This document shows positions 45,604 through 54,963 of a DNA stretch of 64,000 bases, piece after piece. The notes under the pieces are model-generated. The model saw nothing but the letters and a program-made list of their open reading frames with translations. It had not been told where the DNA came from and did no database searches. The DNA comes from Bdellovibrionales bacterium CG10_big_fil_rev_8_21_14_0_10_45_34. Lineage in GTDB: Bacteria; Bdellovibrionota; Bdellovibrionia; Bdellovibrionales; 1-14-0-10-45-34. How positions within the stretch are numbered: the first letter of the stretch is position 1; each line of letters begins with the position of its first letter. The stretch is from NCBI GenBank assembly GCA_002778785.1, contig PEZS01000016.1, forward strand, positions 546-64,545, read 5' to 3'. The translations under genes were made by a program, and so were the position numbers.

Positions 45604-46284
45604 CTATTTAGCGCGTCTGGCGTGTTCCAGTTCAACTGCCCTCTTCGATTCCTGAATAAGTTCACACGAACGAGCCATACGTTGGTAGGAGTCCTCATAA
45701 AACTTCCATGGATCCTTCCTAGCTGCCGGTATGACAGGCCCTACCGGATACATCCTTGGACTCTTACCCCGCCCTGCTCTCATCGCTATATCTCTTGCCT
45801 GCCACTGAAGGCCTTCAAAATGCGCTGAGACCGCAACCGCGGATTCCATTGTAAAGTACCATTTTATGGTTTCGGTAGCTGACCTCAATTGTATGCCATC
45901 ACATTCATTGTAGGCGTAATTCGCTTCTAAAACAGATTCGATTAACTTCAGTTCGTCATGTCCCATATACTTGGTTACGCTGCTAGTTATCCACTGCACG
46001 TCGGTATCGTGATTGAATTTACGACCAAACTCCTGACAATTTGACTTAGGGATGTCGAAACCGCCACCTTTTTTTATCTCCCCCCAACATCTCCGTGCAG
46101 GTCTCACCCATGTATCACGTACCGCTTCGGTGAACTTTTCTTCTGCCGATTTATTCCTGGTTATCGTCATTGGGGTAGCTGCGGACTCTTGGCTTGAGCC
46201 GCTTGCAACAAAAAATAAGGAGGCAAGGAGAAAACAAATCGGCAAAAGAGAGACTTCAAGCCAGCGAACAACTAAGAATTTCAC
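45604..46284 (-). CDS. hypothetical exported protein
   Basis: A protein of about 226 residues with an N-terminal hydrophobic segment (LLPICFLLASLFFVASG). GTG 46284 is chosen as start because GAGG lies 6 nt upstream; a TTG four codons earlier is possible. Mature part has four Cys (RRCWGE, NCQEF, ECDG, SCELI) and many charged residues. No family recognised. Confidence 0.55.
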   Translation of the reverse strand: MKFLVVRWLEVSLLPICFLLASLFFVASGSSQESAATPMTITRNKSAEEKFTEAVRDTWVRPARRCWGEIKKGGGFDIPKSNCQEFGRKFNHDTDVQWITSSVTKYMGHDELKLIESVLEANYAYNECDGIQLRSATETIKWYFTMESAVAVSAHFEGLQWQARDIAMRAGRGKSPRMYPVGPVIPAARKDPWKFYEDSYQRMARSCELIQESKRAVELEHARRAK

Positions 46285-46391
46285 GTTCAACCTCAATCAT
46301 CCCCTTAACTTGCATTTAACTACCGCAATTCTTATATGCAATTCTTTGCGCTGAGCCGTATCGATTTAGGCGACACTTGAATGTAGATTCA

Positions 46392-46419
46392 TTGAATTTT
46401 TTTCGGGAAGCTGTACAAT
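46392..46419 (+). promoter_or_regulatory. sigma-70-type promoter of surE
   Basis: TTGAAT (46392-46397) and TACAAT (46414-46419) are separated by 16 bp, 24 bp before the surE ATG. The leader would be about 18 nt and contains AAAGGAG. Confidence 0.65.
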
Positions 46420-46443
46420 TTTTGATCACTAAAGGAGCGCTAC

Positions 46444-47211
46444 ATGCGAATTCTTCTCGCAAATGATGATGGTGTCAGCAGCCCTGGGATACTAAAATGG
46501 AAGGAGCACCTCGAAAAGAGGGGTCACGAAGTCTGGCTCGTCGCCCCTTCGCAAAACCGCTCCACAGTGGGTCACAGCTTGACGCTACACAAACCCCTTC
46601 GTATTCAGCAAATCCACGAAAGGATCTATAGCGTCTCGGGGTCGCCCGCAGACTGCGTTTACACCGCTACGAGATATATCCTAAAGCAAGAACCCGATCT
46701 CATACTCAGCGGAGTTAACCGCGGAGCAAACCTTGGGCATGATGTTTTTTATTCAGGCACAGTGGCCGCCGCCAGAGAGGGAGCGTTATTTGGCATCAAG
46801 AGTATGGCTGTGAGCCTGTGTTTTCATTTTCAAGCGGCTGAAACTGAGTGCTACTGGCAAAGCGCATTCACTTTTGCAGACGAGGGTATCGATGTCCTTT
46901 TAAAAACAGACTTTGACCCTCAGCAAACTGTGTTTAATTTAAATGTACCCAACACCCCTGCAGAGAAAATTAAGGGGCTTCGCATGGCACGCCAGGGAAG
47001 ACGAGAATACACGAATTCTATAGACGTAAGAACAGATCCTCGAGGTCATGCCTACTATTGGCTTGGCGGAAGCTACCAAGGGTTCGAAGCTATAGAGAAT
47101 AGCGATTGCCAATTTGTGGAAGACGGCTTTGTGAGTCTGACACCTCTGCGGCTCGACACAACACATGATGAAGTTCTTAAGCAAATCAAAAAATCGAGAC
47201 CCGCTTACTAA
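46444..47211 (+). CDS. surE: 5'/3'-nucleotidase SurE
   Basis: A 255-residue metal-dependent nucleoside monophosphate phosphatase. The metal ligands lie in NDDG (residues 7-10) and SGVNRG, and NRSTVGHSLTL is the conserved loop. AAAGGAG precedes the ATG. It overlaps the next gene by 47 bp. Confidence 0.95.
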   Translation: MRILLANDDGVSSPGILKWKEHLEKRGHEVWLVAPSQNRSTVGHSLTLHKPLRIQQIHERIYSVSGSPADCVYTATRYILKQEPDLILSGVNRGANLGHDVFYSGTVAAAREGALFGIKSMAVSLCFHFQAAETECYWQSAFTFADEGIDVLLKTDFDPQQTVFNLNVPNTPAEKIKGLRMARQGRREYTNSIDVRTDPRGHAYYWLGGSYQGFEAIENSDCQFVEDGFVSLTPLRLDTTHDEVLKQIKKSRPAY

Positions 47212-47788
47212 GTCCGTCCGAAGACGATGCCTCTTTTTGTGCGCTCTGCTGCTTAGCGGCTGTGCATCTATGAAAGCTCCACCCTATCAGTCGGCTTCGT
47301 ATCGAGCTACCTCTTTTCGCGGCTACGGAGCTCTCTCCCCTGGCGGACCCATTCATCCTAAACAGAGAACAGAAACAGCTCTGCCGACGTCTGACTTAGG
47401 CTCAAACTCGGATAGTCCCCATGAAATCGCATGGCCACTGGGTAGGGGCCATATGGTTTCACAAAAATTCTCCCTGTCTAAACCTCATTTTGGAATCGAT
47501 ATAACGGGCTCACACTCAACACCCATTATGGCAGCACACGCAGGAACAGTTGTTTACACAGGCAATGCGTTTTCCGGTTATGGAAGACTTATTATCGTCG
47601 ACAACGGCTACGGATGGTCAACTTTCTACGCTCACCTCAGCAAGGTCAAGGCGTCTCAAGGTCAAAGGGTTCGTCGCGGAGAAATTATCGGCACTATGGG
47701 AAAAACCGGAAATGCCGAAGGTGTTCATTTGCATTTTGAACTGCGTTACAAGAAGGCCCCAATAGACCCTGTCGAGTATCTTCCTTAA
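47165..47788 (+). CDS. M23 (LytM) peptidase lipoprotein
   Basis: A 207-residue protein with lipobox LLSGC (Cys33) and a C-terminal M23 domain: the zinc ligands HFGID, a YAHL block and HLHFE are all present, so it can be an active murein endopeptidase rather than a degenerate NlpD/EnvC activator. It starts inside surE in another frame, implying coupled translation, an arrangement related to the surE-pcm-nlpD order of other bacteria. Confidence 0.85.
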   Translation: MMKFLSKSKNRDPLTKSVRRRCLFLCALLLSGCASMKAPPYQSASYRATSFRGYGALSPGGPIHPKQRTETALPTSDLGSNSDSPHEIAWPLGRGHMVSQKFSLSKPHFGIDITGSHSTPIMAAHAGTVVYTGNAFSGYGRLIIVDNGYGWSTFYAHLSKVKASQGQRVRRGEIIGTMGKTGNAEGVHLHFELRYKKAPIDPVEYLP

Positions 47789-47858
47789 AATCTTTTATGA
47801 GGTTGAAAGACCCGAACGTTTTAACTAAACACAAAACTTAAAAAGGGATGTAACAACA

Positions 47859-48986
47859 ATGGCAAGACTTCGGTACAAAAGTTTTGAAACACACCAAGCT
47901 GAAATAGAAACAAAAGCTAACTTGATTCAAAAAAGAACTTCTTTTAGGATTTTGCGTTTGGCAGCTGTCGTTGCCTTGGGATTTTTCTCTACGCACTTGG
48001 TAGTGGCAAATTTGGCAAGCGCAAATGAACCTTTACCTGAAACTCCGCCGATTCCCAAAGATAATCCTCAGACACCTCAAAAAATCGAGCTGGGTAAGCA
48101 GTTGTATTTTGACCCAAGACTTTCTTCCACAGGTACCGTCTCTTGCAACTCCTGTCACAACGTCATGGCGACCGGCGACGATTCCGTAAGGACGAGCGCG
48201 GGCGTCAACGGACACAGGGGAGATAGAAACTCACCCACTGTTTGGAACTCAGCTTTTTGGTCGGTTCAGTTTTGGGATGGTAGAGCGCCTACGCTCGAGG
48301 AGCAGGCTAAAGGGCCACTTGTAAATCCTATAGAGATGGGGCTTCCCAACCACAATGAGGCCGTCAAAAGAGTAAAAGCAATTGCGGGTTATAGAACCTC
48401 CTTTAAGAGAGTTTTTGGAGGGCGTGATCCCATCACTGTCGACAATATCGCTAAAGCCATTGCGTCGTATGAAAGAACATTGATCACACCCGACTCGGCA
48501 TTTGATCGGTATCTTAAAGGAGAGAAAACTGCAATTTCGAAGGATGCCCTAGAAGGATACGAACTGGCTCAGAACGTCGGCTGTTTTGCTTGCCACTCTG
48601 GACCACATTTCGCAGGACCACAGCTGCCAACCGGAACAGGTTTTTATATGCGGTTTCCTACGTTCAGCGAAAATGATTATGTAAAAACCTATGAGCTTGA
48701 TAAAGATTTGGGTAGAATGAAAGAGACGAAAAAAGAAGCAGACAAACATATGTACCGAGTTCCTTCATGGAGAAACATCGCAATTACTGCTCCGTACTTT
48801 CATAATGGTTCTGTTTCGAAGCTCGATGAAGCTGTGAGAGTTATGGCTAAAACCCAGCTCAACAGAGATCTTAAAAGCTCTGAAGTTACAAAAATCGTAA
48901 AATTTCTTGAGTCTCTTACTGGCCAAATACCTCAGCAAACGATGCCGCAGCTTCCCCTGATGGTGGGAGAGTCTCTTGTTAATTAA
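47859..48986 (+). CDS. dihaem cytochrome c peroxidase (CcpA/MauG family)
   Basis: A 375-residue periplasmic protein with a signal (about 30-55). Two haem motifs, CNSCH at 96-100 and CFACH at 242-246, and the family blocks LYFDPRLS, NSPTVWN, WDGRAPTLEEQA and PSWRNIAITAPYFHNG. It reduces hydrogen peroxide with electrons from small cytochromes or another carrier. Monocistronic, perhaps fed by the HiPIP encoded nearby. Confidence 0.93.
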   Translation: MARLRYKSFETHQAEIETKANLIQKRTSFRILRLAAVVALGFFSTHLVVANLASANEPLPETPPIPKDNPQTPQKIELGKQLYFDPRLSSTGTVSCNSCHNVMATGDDSVRTSAGVNGHRGDRNSPTVWNSAFWSVQFWDGRAPTLEEQAKGPLVNPIEMGLPNHNEAVKRVKAIAGYRTSFKRVFGGRDPITVDNIAKAIASYERTLITPDSAFDRYLKGEKTAISKDALEGYELAQNVGCFACHSGPHFAGPQLPTGTGFYMRFPTFSENDYVKTYELDKDLGRMKETKKEADKHMYRVPSWRNIAITAPYFHNGSVSKLDEAVRVMAKTQLNRDLKSSEVTKIVKFLESLTGQIPQQTMPQLPLMVGESLVN

Positions 48987-49020
48987 AACTAGGTGCGAGC
49001 CAAGCTGAAAAGGAACGAGT

Positions 49021-50322
49021 GTGCGCAAAGTTGATTTTATCGTTTCAGCAGATGCCATTCTCACTGCGAACTCTCAACAGCCCTTTATTGAAAAAGGAGC
49101 TGTTGCCGTTCAAGGCAGTAAGATCGTTGGCGTTGAAACACAAGGTAAAATTCTACAACAATATGAATCCAAAAAAATCTTCAGCCTTGGTGACAGTCTG
49201 CTTACGCCAGGGCTAATCAACACACATGCACATTTGCCGATGAGTTTGCTACGAGGAATCGCGAACGACCTTTCGCTCGATGAGTGGCTAACGAAACATA
49301 TATTCCCTAAAGAGAGACAAAACTGCTCTAAAGAATTTGTTCGTCTCGGCACCGAACTTGCTTTGTCAGAGCTTTTGCTCAGCGGTGTCACAACCGTTTG
49401 TGACATGTATTTTTTCGAAGATGATATAGCTGAAGTTTGCGAAGAAATGGGCATGCGCTCTGTACTCGGACAAAGTTTATTTTCTGGCGAGGCCCCAGAT
49501 CAAGCGAGTTTCGAAGAAGGTTTTCATCGAGCTGAGCGATTTATCTCCAGGTGGAAGGGCCATGAACTTGTATCACCCGCGCTGGCTCCCCATGCCCCTT
49601 ACTCGGTTGATCCCGATCAGTTTCGAAGATGTGCGGAGCTTGCCAAAGACTCATCTGTGCTTCTGATGTCACACATACTTGAAACCAAAACCGAAGATTC
49701 CCATTTTCAAAAACGCTACGGCATGAGTGTTACCGAAATGCTGGAGGATTCAGGCTGTTTTGAAGTTCCCTTTCTGATGGCCCACTTCGTTTGGCCGAAC
49801 GACTCCGACCTCAAACGTGTGACGAAAAATGTCGCCATTGCACACTGCCCGCAGTCAAACCTCAAGCTCGCCGACGGGTTTTGCCCAGTACAACGACTTC
49901 ACGATTGCGAACTCACCGTGGGCCTTGGTACCGATGGCCCGGCATCCAATAATGACTTTGATTTTTTTGCAGAGATTCAAACTGCTGCACTTATTCAAAA
50001 AGCCATTACAGAAAACCCCGAAAGTTTAAAAGCAAACAAAGTTTTTGAAATGGCAACGCTAGATGGGGCGAAGGCTTTAGCGCTTCAAGACAAAGTAGGC
50101 TCGCTGCAAGTAGGCAAATGCGCCGACATTATTGCCATCTCAAGAGATGGCCTTCACCACTGGCCACACCACGACGTATATGCGGAGTTCACCTACGCCA
50201 CAAAAGCCAGCGACGTGACCCATGTTTGGGTCAACGGCGAGCTTCTTGTTGAAAACAAAAAGCTCACCCGCGTTGATCAGAAGGACTTAAGAACCCGAGT
50301 TAAAAATTTTTCGATTCGATAA
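49021..50322 (+). CDS. mtaD: 5-methylthioadenosine/S-adenosylhomocysteine deaminase-like amidohydrolase
   Basis: A 433-residue amidohydrolase of the TRZ/ATZ family. Metal-binding HAHLPMSLLRG near residue 70, later APHAPYS, MSHILE, MAHFVWP and GTDGPASNN, in the order of MTA/SAH deaminases. Other substrates, such as guanine-like compounds, are possible. Start is GTG 49021 behind AAGGAACG. Confidence 0.82.
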   Translation: MRKVDFIVSADAILTANSQQPFIEKGAVAVQGSKIVGVETQGKILQQYESKKIFSLGDSLLTPGLINTHAHLPMSLLRGIANDLSLDEWLTKHIFPKERQNCSKEFVRLGTELALSELLLSGVTTVCDMYFFEDDIAEVCEEMGMRSVLGQSLFSGEAPDQASFEEGFHRAERFISRWKGHELVSPALAPHAPYSVDPDQFRRCAELAKDSSVLLMSHILETKTEDSHFQKRYGMSVTEMLEDSGCFEVPFLMAHFVWPNDSDLKRVTKNVAIAHCPQSNLKLADGFCPVQRLHDCELTVGLGTDGPASNNDFDFFAEIQTAALIQKAITENPESLKANKVFEMATLDGAKALALQDKVGSLQVGKCADIIAISRDGLHHWPHHDVYAEFTYATKASDVTHVWVNGELLVENKKLTRVDQKDLRTRVKNFSIR

Positions 50323-50327
50323 AGCAA

Positions 50328-50765
50328 TCAACCAACTTTCTTTGCCCAAGACTTGCACCAGCCTTTTCCTGCAACGCATTTACCGGCGAATAATTGGCAC
50401 TTCACAAAACCTTTAGGAGCGGATTTCTCGGGATCTGGAGCCATAAGTAAGCAGTTATCGCAGTACTGATCTTTCCATTCGGTTTCCATTCGTTTGCTGT
50501 AATACTGAGCCTTTTCTTTCGGTTCGATTTTCGCTAGATCCACTTTTGATTTGTCAGCAACGTAGCTTTGACTCTTCGCCATCGGATCGTTGTCGCCAAT
50601 CATTTCGCATTTGGCGGCTGCCTCGGCACCCTTCTTTTTTTTCTTCGTGTTGTTTTGACCAAGTGCTTGAAAGCCGGACAGCACCATGGCACTTGCCGAC
50701 GCTACACCGACGCCAAGTTTTACGAGATCTCGCCGCGAAATTTCGGTTTGTTTGTCTTTACTCAT
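50328..50765 (-). CDS. high-potential iron-sulfur protein (HiPIP)
   Basis: A 145-residue Tat substrate: SRRDLVKLG at 10-18 with a hydrophobic core. The four cluster Cys match C102, C105, C123, C137, with CQLFAGK and GWCKSW as in HiPIP. A Lys-rich run after the signal and two additional Cys (53, 130) are unusual. HiPIPs carry single electrons in the periplasm, and in Rhodothermus one serves alternative complex III. Convergent with mtaD (5 bp apart). Confidence 0.88.
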   Translation of the reverse strand: MSKDKQTEISRRDLVKLGVGVASASAMVLSGFQALGQNNTKKKKKGAEAAAKCEMIGDNDPMAKSQSYVADKSKVDLAKIEPKEKAQYYSKRMETEWKDQYCDNCLLMAPDPEKSAPKGFVKCQLFAGKCVAGKGWCKSWAKKVG

Positions 50766-50827
50766 AGTTGTCTCCTCATTTGCCTTTGGTGCCCATGCAA
50801 AAACCGGAGTTCCTGGTTCTTAAGGCC

Positions 50828-50847
50828 AACTGATTGATCAGCCAGTT
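50828..50847. promoter_or_regulatory. 20-bp palindrome upstream of the HiPIP gene
   Basis: AACTG-N2-TGATCA-N2-CAGTT. The outer five and central six bases are exactly symmetrical; the two intervening pairs are not. It lies 63 bp upstream of the HiPIP ATG, a normal distance for a dimeric regulator's operator. Confidence 0.5.
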
Positions 50848-50989
50848 AGCACACGGGTTCGGGCAAAGGTTCGTTGTAAGGCCGAATGTTAGGGGATCTA
50901 AAAATCAGCCGTATATGTTGTTTCTAACAAGCTAATTGAAAGCCCAGTGAAAGACAAATGAGAGTGCGGCAAATTGTAACAATCTTGAC

Positions 50990-51009
50990 TGATCTAGGTG
51001 ACTAGATCA
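50990..51009. promoter_or_regulatory. inverted repeat TGATCTA-N6-TAGATCA
   Basis: Perfect 7-bp arms with a 6-bp spacer in the divergent region between HiPIP and rlmE. Resembles an operator; no T-run, so not a terminator. Confidence 0.45.
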
Positions 51010-51152
51010 CACTTGCCTCGTATTTTTCGTGGGTATCTATCCAAAAACACTTGTCCAATGGCAATTTTACGAAGCCTACTATCAGAAGACCGTTGCCTAA
51101 AGGCTATTGTCTGAAAACTGCGAGCTAAACCCTTAACAGAGCCCTAAATGCT

Positions 51153-51731
51153 GTGACTTATAAACCAAAAGACCACTATTTCAAAAAAGCCAAAGAAGAG
51201 GGGTATGTCGCCCGTTCGGCCTATAAGCTTCAAGAAATACAAAGCAAACTGAAGATATTGAAAAAGGGTATGTCCGTTTTGGAACTAGGTTCAGCTCCTG
51301 GCAGCTGGTCGCAAGTGATTTTGCAAATCATTGGCAAAGAAGGAACTCTCTACGGCATCGATCTTCATGAAGCCAAAATCAGAGCAACAAACTTCCACTT
51401 TCTAAAGGGGGACATTTTTGCAGCGGAAACCCAAGCCTGGATGCCAACGGAAGTCGATGTTGTACTCAGTGACATGGCCCCGGCCTCTAGCGGAATCGCC
51501 TCAAGCGATCAGGCGCGATCGGCCGAGCTCTGTAGGCAAGTTATAGAAGTTGGCAAAGAGCGATTGAAAGTGGGCGGAAGTAGCGCGCTAAAAATTTTTA
51601 TGGGACCGGAGTTTAAAGAGATTGAAGGACTCCTTAAACAAAACTTCCGACAAGTTAAGACTGTCAGACCTGACAGTACGAGAAAATCTAGTTTTGAAGT
51701 TTTTCTAGTCGCACAGGGCTTTCATAAGTAA
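51153..51731 (+). CDS. rlmE: 23S rRNA (uridine-2'-O-) methyltransferase (RlmE/FtsJ)
   Basis: A 192-residue SAM-dependent methyltransferase. SAM-binding LGSAPGSWSQV, and the K-D-K-E tetrad: Lys in YVARSAYKL, Asp in LSDMAP, Lys in LKIFMG and Glu in SSFEVFL. It modifies U2552 (E. coli numbering). The start is GTG 51153. Confidence 0.92.
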   Translation: MTYKPKDHYFKKAKEEGYVARSAYKLQEIQSKLKILKKGMSVLELGSAPGSWSQVILQIIGKEGTLYGIDLHEAKIRATNFHFLKGDIFAAETQAWMPTEVDVVLSDMAPASSGIASSDQARSAELCRQVIEVGKERLKVGGSSALKIFMGPEFKEIEGLLKQNFRQVKTVRPDSTRKSSFEVFLVAQGFHK

Positions 51732-51741
51732 TCTTTCTCTT

Positions 51742-53940
51742 ATGGGAAATCTCTCGCCGCTCATTAGTGACTTGGCTGTGCTTCTGGCTTCTGGCGCCAT
51801 CATCGGACTTATCTTTCAACGCCTAGGGCAACCCCTTATTGTGGGATACCTTCTCGCTGGCTACCTTATTAGCCCGCAAGGCCCTTTAACAGTTCGCCTT
51901 GTTGAACATAAGAGTATCGAGATTCTCGGAGAGCTCGGTATTATACTGATTCTCTTTTATCTCGGTTTAGAATTCAGCTTGAAGAGACTTATTAAACTTG
52001 GCCCCAGGCCCGCTCTAATAGGACTCGTCGAGGTGACGATGACTGCCGCCTTGGGCTTCGTCGTAGCGAGGCAGTTGGGCGCCAGCCAGTCTGCAAGTTT
52101 CTTCATAGGTTCGATGGTCGCCATTTCTTCTACGGGCATGATTCTAAAGGGGTTTGAAGACAGCGTTTTCAAAAACCAACCGTTTACAAAAACCGTCATT
52201 GGAATTTTGATCGTAGAAGATATTTTTGCGATTGGCATCTTGTTGGTGCTCACCACTTTGGCCGGAGGGCAAAACTTTGAAGGTCTTCAGCTGAGTCTCA
52301 ATATCTTTCAGCTGATGCTCGTCGTATTGATTTGGGGTATAGCCGGACTGTTCTTCGTGCCCCCCTTGTTTGACAAGGCAAGAAAGTGGTTTAGCGATGA
52401 AATTTTATTGATAGCTGCCCTCTCGCTGTGTCTTATTATGGTCGCAGTCGCTCATCAATTTAAACATTCAACGGAGCTCGCTGCCTTTTTGATGGGGAGC
52501 ATTCTTGCTGAAACTCGGCTTCAAAACCGAATTGTAGATCTTATTAAGCCGCTTAGAGATTTGTTTGGCGCCATATTTTTTATTTCAATTGGCCTTCTCA
52601 TCGCGCCGGAAACTTTGATTGCAAATCCGCAATGGGTTATTGCATTAACTTTGACAACTCTGGCTTGTAAGTTTCTGTTTGCTTCTTCTATGGCAACAAT
52701 CACCGGCGGAACGTTGAGCGACTCTGCAAAAATAGGTTTTTCTTTAAGTCAGATTGGGGAGTTTTCATTTATTATTGCAGGCCTAGGCTTGCATTTAGGA
52801 GCTATCGATAAAACGATGGCTTCTATCATCGTCATGGTTTCATTTATATCTTCATTGATCGCGCCCAATCTTTTGAAGCACTCAGACTCTGTACTGAAAT
52901 GGGCCTCTTCAGGGCTTCCGAACTCTTGGCTTGTTGCAGTAGATAACTACCGCTTTGATTTGCTTCGCTTTTCGCTGGCGGCAGAGCTCAAACGAGTAGC
53001 CATAAAGTTCTTGCCCCGATGGATACTGAATGCCTCTGTCGTTATTGCCATTTTCTGGTTCTTCAAAAACCTCGATAACTGGGCTCCAAGCTGGCAGCAT
53101 TTGTCGATACTCAAAAATAAAGGCGCACTCGTAGTAGGCGCCGCGATTGTTTCTTTGCCGTTTTTGTGGGCTATGATGTTTTACCGTAGAAAAGACAAGA
53201 CTCTACCAACAAACACACGCCTATTCTCTTTCGACCTTGTTAGGTTGGTTTATCGACTCATAACTCTTATTTTTCTCCTCGTTGTAAGTTACTATTTTTT
53301 CGAAGCAGAAGAACTCACGATCGTTACACTTGTGCTTGTTGGCTCGAGCCTCTTTTTGTTGTATTCACCTTTAGAATCAGCGTACCACAGGGTCGAGGGA
53401 ATGTGGTTCGCCTCGCGCTCCCAAAACCTCGCCTTCAATCAAATACGTCCTTGGAAAGCTGAAATCGAAGACATAAAGGTCGAAGCGAACTCCAACATTT
53501 CTGGTAAAACACTTTTAGAGTTAAGCTTGAGGAGCCACTTAGGCATCACGCTTTTGAGAATTCAAAGAGGGCATATTGAAATCCTCTCACCGTCGAGCAA
53601 TGAAAGGATATTTCCTTTCGACATTCTCTCTGTGCTTGGCTCAAATGACCAGATTGAGAAATTCCGCGAAATGTGCTTAACATCAGAAAGACTCCGAGAT
53701 TTGCCAGTTCCTGAGCCACTGCAGCTCACGCGATTTATCGTTGGCGAAGAGTCGCCGCTAGGTAACAAGCTGCTCAAAGAGCTGGTTATTTTTAAAGATT
53801 TGAATTTGCTCGTTGTCGGGATCGAAAGAAAAGACAGAAGAATTTTGAATCCCATTGCTGACACCCAAGTCTTAGTTGGTGATGGGCTGTGGCTTGCCGG
53901 TAAGTTCGAGAACCTCAAAAAACTCGAAGGCGAGCGCTAA
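51742..53940 (+). CDS. CPA2 monovalent cation:proton antiporter with two TrkA-C domains (second copy)
   Basis: 732 residues with the same domain order as the gene at 39472-41682: exchanger membrane domain (QPLIVGYLLAGYLISP, TELAAFLMGSILAETRL), a second hydrophobic region, and two C-terminal TrkA-C domains (about 570-650 and 655-732, e.g. ILNPIADTQVLVGDG). It begins 10 bp after rlmE. The two are paralogs and may differ in ion or pH dependence. Confidence 0.88.
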   Translation: MGNLSPLISDLAVLLASGAIIGLIFQRLGQPLIVGYLLAGYLISPQGPLTVRLVEHKSIEILGELGIILILFYLGLEFSLKRLIKLGPRPALIGLVEVTMTAALGFVVARQLGASQSASFFIGSMVAISSTGMILKGFEDSVFKNQPFTKTVIGILIVEDIFAIGILLVLTTLAGGQNFEGLQLSLNIFQLMLVVLIWGIAGLFFVPPLFDKARKWFSDEILLIAALSLCLIMVAVAHQFKHSTELAAFLMGSILAETRLQNRIVDLIKPLRDLFGAIFFISIGLLIAPETLIANPQWVIALTLTTLACKFLFASSMATITGGTLSDSAKIGFSLSQIGEFSFIIAGLGLHLGAIDKTMASIIVMVSFISSLIAPNLLKHSDSVLKWASSGLPNSWLVAVDNYRFDLLRFSLAAELKRVAIKFLPRWILNASVVIAIFWFFKNLDNWAPSWQHLSILKNKGALVVGAAIVSLPFLWAMMFYRRKDKTLPTNTRLFSFDLVRLVYRLITLIFLLVVSYYFFEAEELTIVTLVLVGSSLFLLYSPLESAYHRVEGMWFASRSQNLAFNQIRPWKAEIEDIKVEANSNISGKTLLELSLRSHLGITLLRIQRGHIEILSPSSNERIFPFDILSVLGSNDQIEKFREMCLTSERLRDLPVPEPLQLTRFIVGEESPLGNKLLKELVIFKDLNLLVVGIERKDRRILNPIADTQVLVGDGLWLAGKFENLKKLEGER

Positions 53941-54055
53941 CAGCGTTTGGCAGCGGCGCTCGCATTAGCGAGCACCGCACCAATCCGAACTCGCATATGA
54001 AGGAAGGCTTATTTTTCTAAGGCATTGTTTAGCGAAATGCTGCAAGCAAATACTA

Positions 54056-54805
54056 TTATTGGCGGGAGCGGGTCATTTCGTCGAACAAGTCTACTCCGGT
54101 AAGTTTTTTGATTCCGCCGAAGAGCTTCCACAGAGCGAACATCAAAACCGCGGTCGACGGCAGGGCGATTACCGGAAAGCTCAGCGCCGTCATCTTCGCA
54201 ACCTCGGTGTTGAACTGTTCAGTTCCTGCCGGGCTTTTCACGATGGCGAAGGCTAAAGCAAAATTGAGAACTGTTGAGACACCAAAGCTAATAACAATCC
54301 AAATTAAGGAGCCCTTAACCATTTGCTGATAGTGAAGTTTTTTTTCTGCCGAATCGAGGAGCTCTTCAATTCGCGCAACCGGTATGATCTGCGGGTTCAA
54401 GAACATTGTTCTGAGAATAAAATCTTGAGCCTTTTTAGAAAAAAGCAAAGTGAGGCCGATCACAGCAGGCACAAGAGCTTCTTTCGAGGCGTACCAAAGG
54501 CCATCAAGCTCTAGCAATGCAAGTCCTCCGGTCAAAAGCACACTTATAAGACCAAGAATCGAAATAAAGTTCCAAGTTTTCTTTTTAACGAGTTCATAAA
54601 GTCCAAAAGTAAGGGGGAACGCAATAGCCAAAAGTAATCCGTTAATCGGGCCAAGCTTGTCTTCGGAGCTAAATTTAGAAAGTACTATCACCGGGATTAC
54701 GATATTAAAAAAGAGATTCGTCCACGGGCTTTCTCTTTTGATCTTTGAGGACGACGGACTCCCTGCCGTCTTCTCAGTTGGTTCGATGTTGGAAGTTTGA
54801 TCCAT
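54056..54805 (-). CDS. VC0807-like integral membrane protein
   Basis: A 249-residue protein with about six hydrophobic helices (e.g. FFNIVIPVIVLSKF, GLLLAIAFPLTFGLYEL, SLIWIVISFGVSTVLNFAL). The layout is that of a VC0807-type conserved membrane protein of unknown function. ATG 54805. The convergent antiporter gene ends about 115 bp away; a weak GCTCGC/GCGAGC hairpin lies between. Confidence 0.6.
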   Translation of the reverse strand: MDQTSNIEPTEKTAGSPSSSKIKRESPWTNLFFNIVIPVIVLSKFSSEDKLGPINGLLLAIAFPLTFGLYELVKKKTWNFISILGLISVLLTGGLALLELDGLWYASKEALVPAVIGLTLLFSKKAQDFILRTMFLNPQIIPVARIEELLDSAEKKLHYQQMVKGSLIWIVISFGVSTVLNFALAFAIVKSPAGTEQFNTEVAKMTALSFPVIALPSTAVLMFALWKLFGGIKKLTGVDLFDEMTRSRQ

Positions 54806-54963
54806 AGTCGTGAGAATCGCTAAGTAGCCCTACGAAGGCAATCAGTTTTTACTTGGCCTTAGTCTAGTTCCGCTTTGAAACCCCCTATCTAAGTCTAGAG
54901 CGCAATCAATAGTTAATGACGACAGTTCGCCGTCGTCAAAAACTTGTCAAATGAGGGGGAACC

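Larger units (their letters stand above)
50766..51152. other. gene-free interval between HiPIP and rlmE
   Basis: 387 bp between divergent genes. It holds two palindromic sites (described separately), which could be operators for either gene. No small open frame is convincing. Confidence 0.45.
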
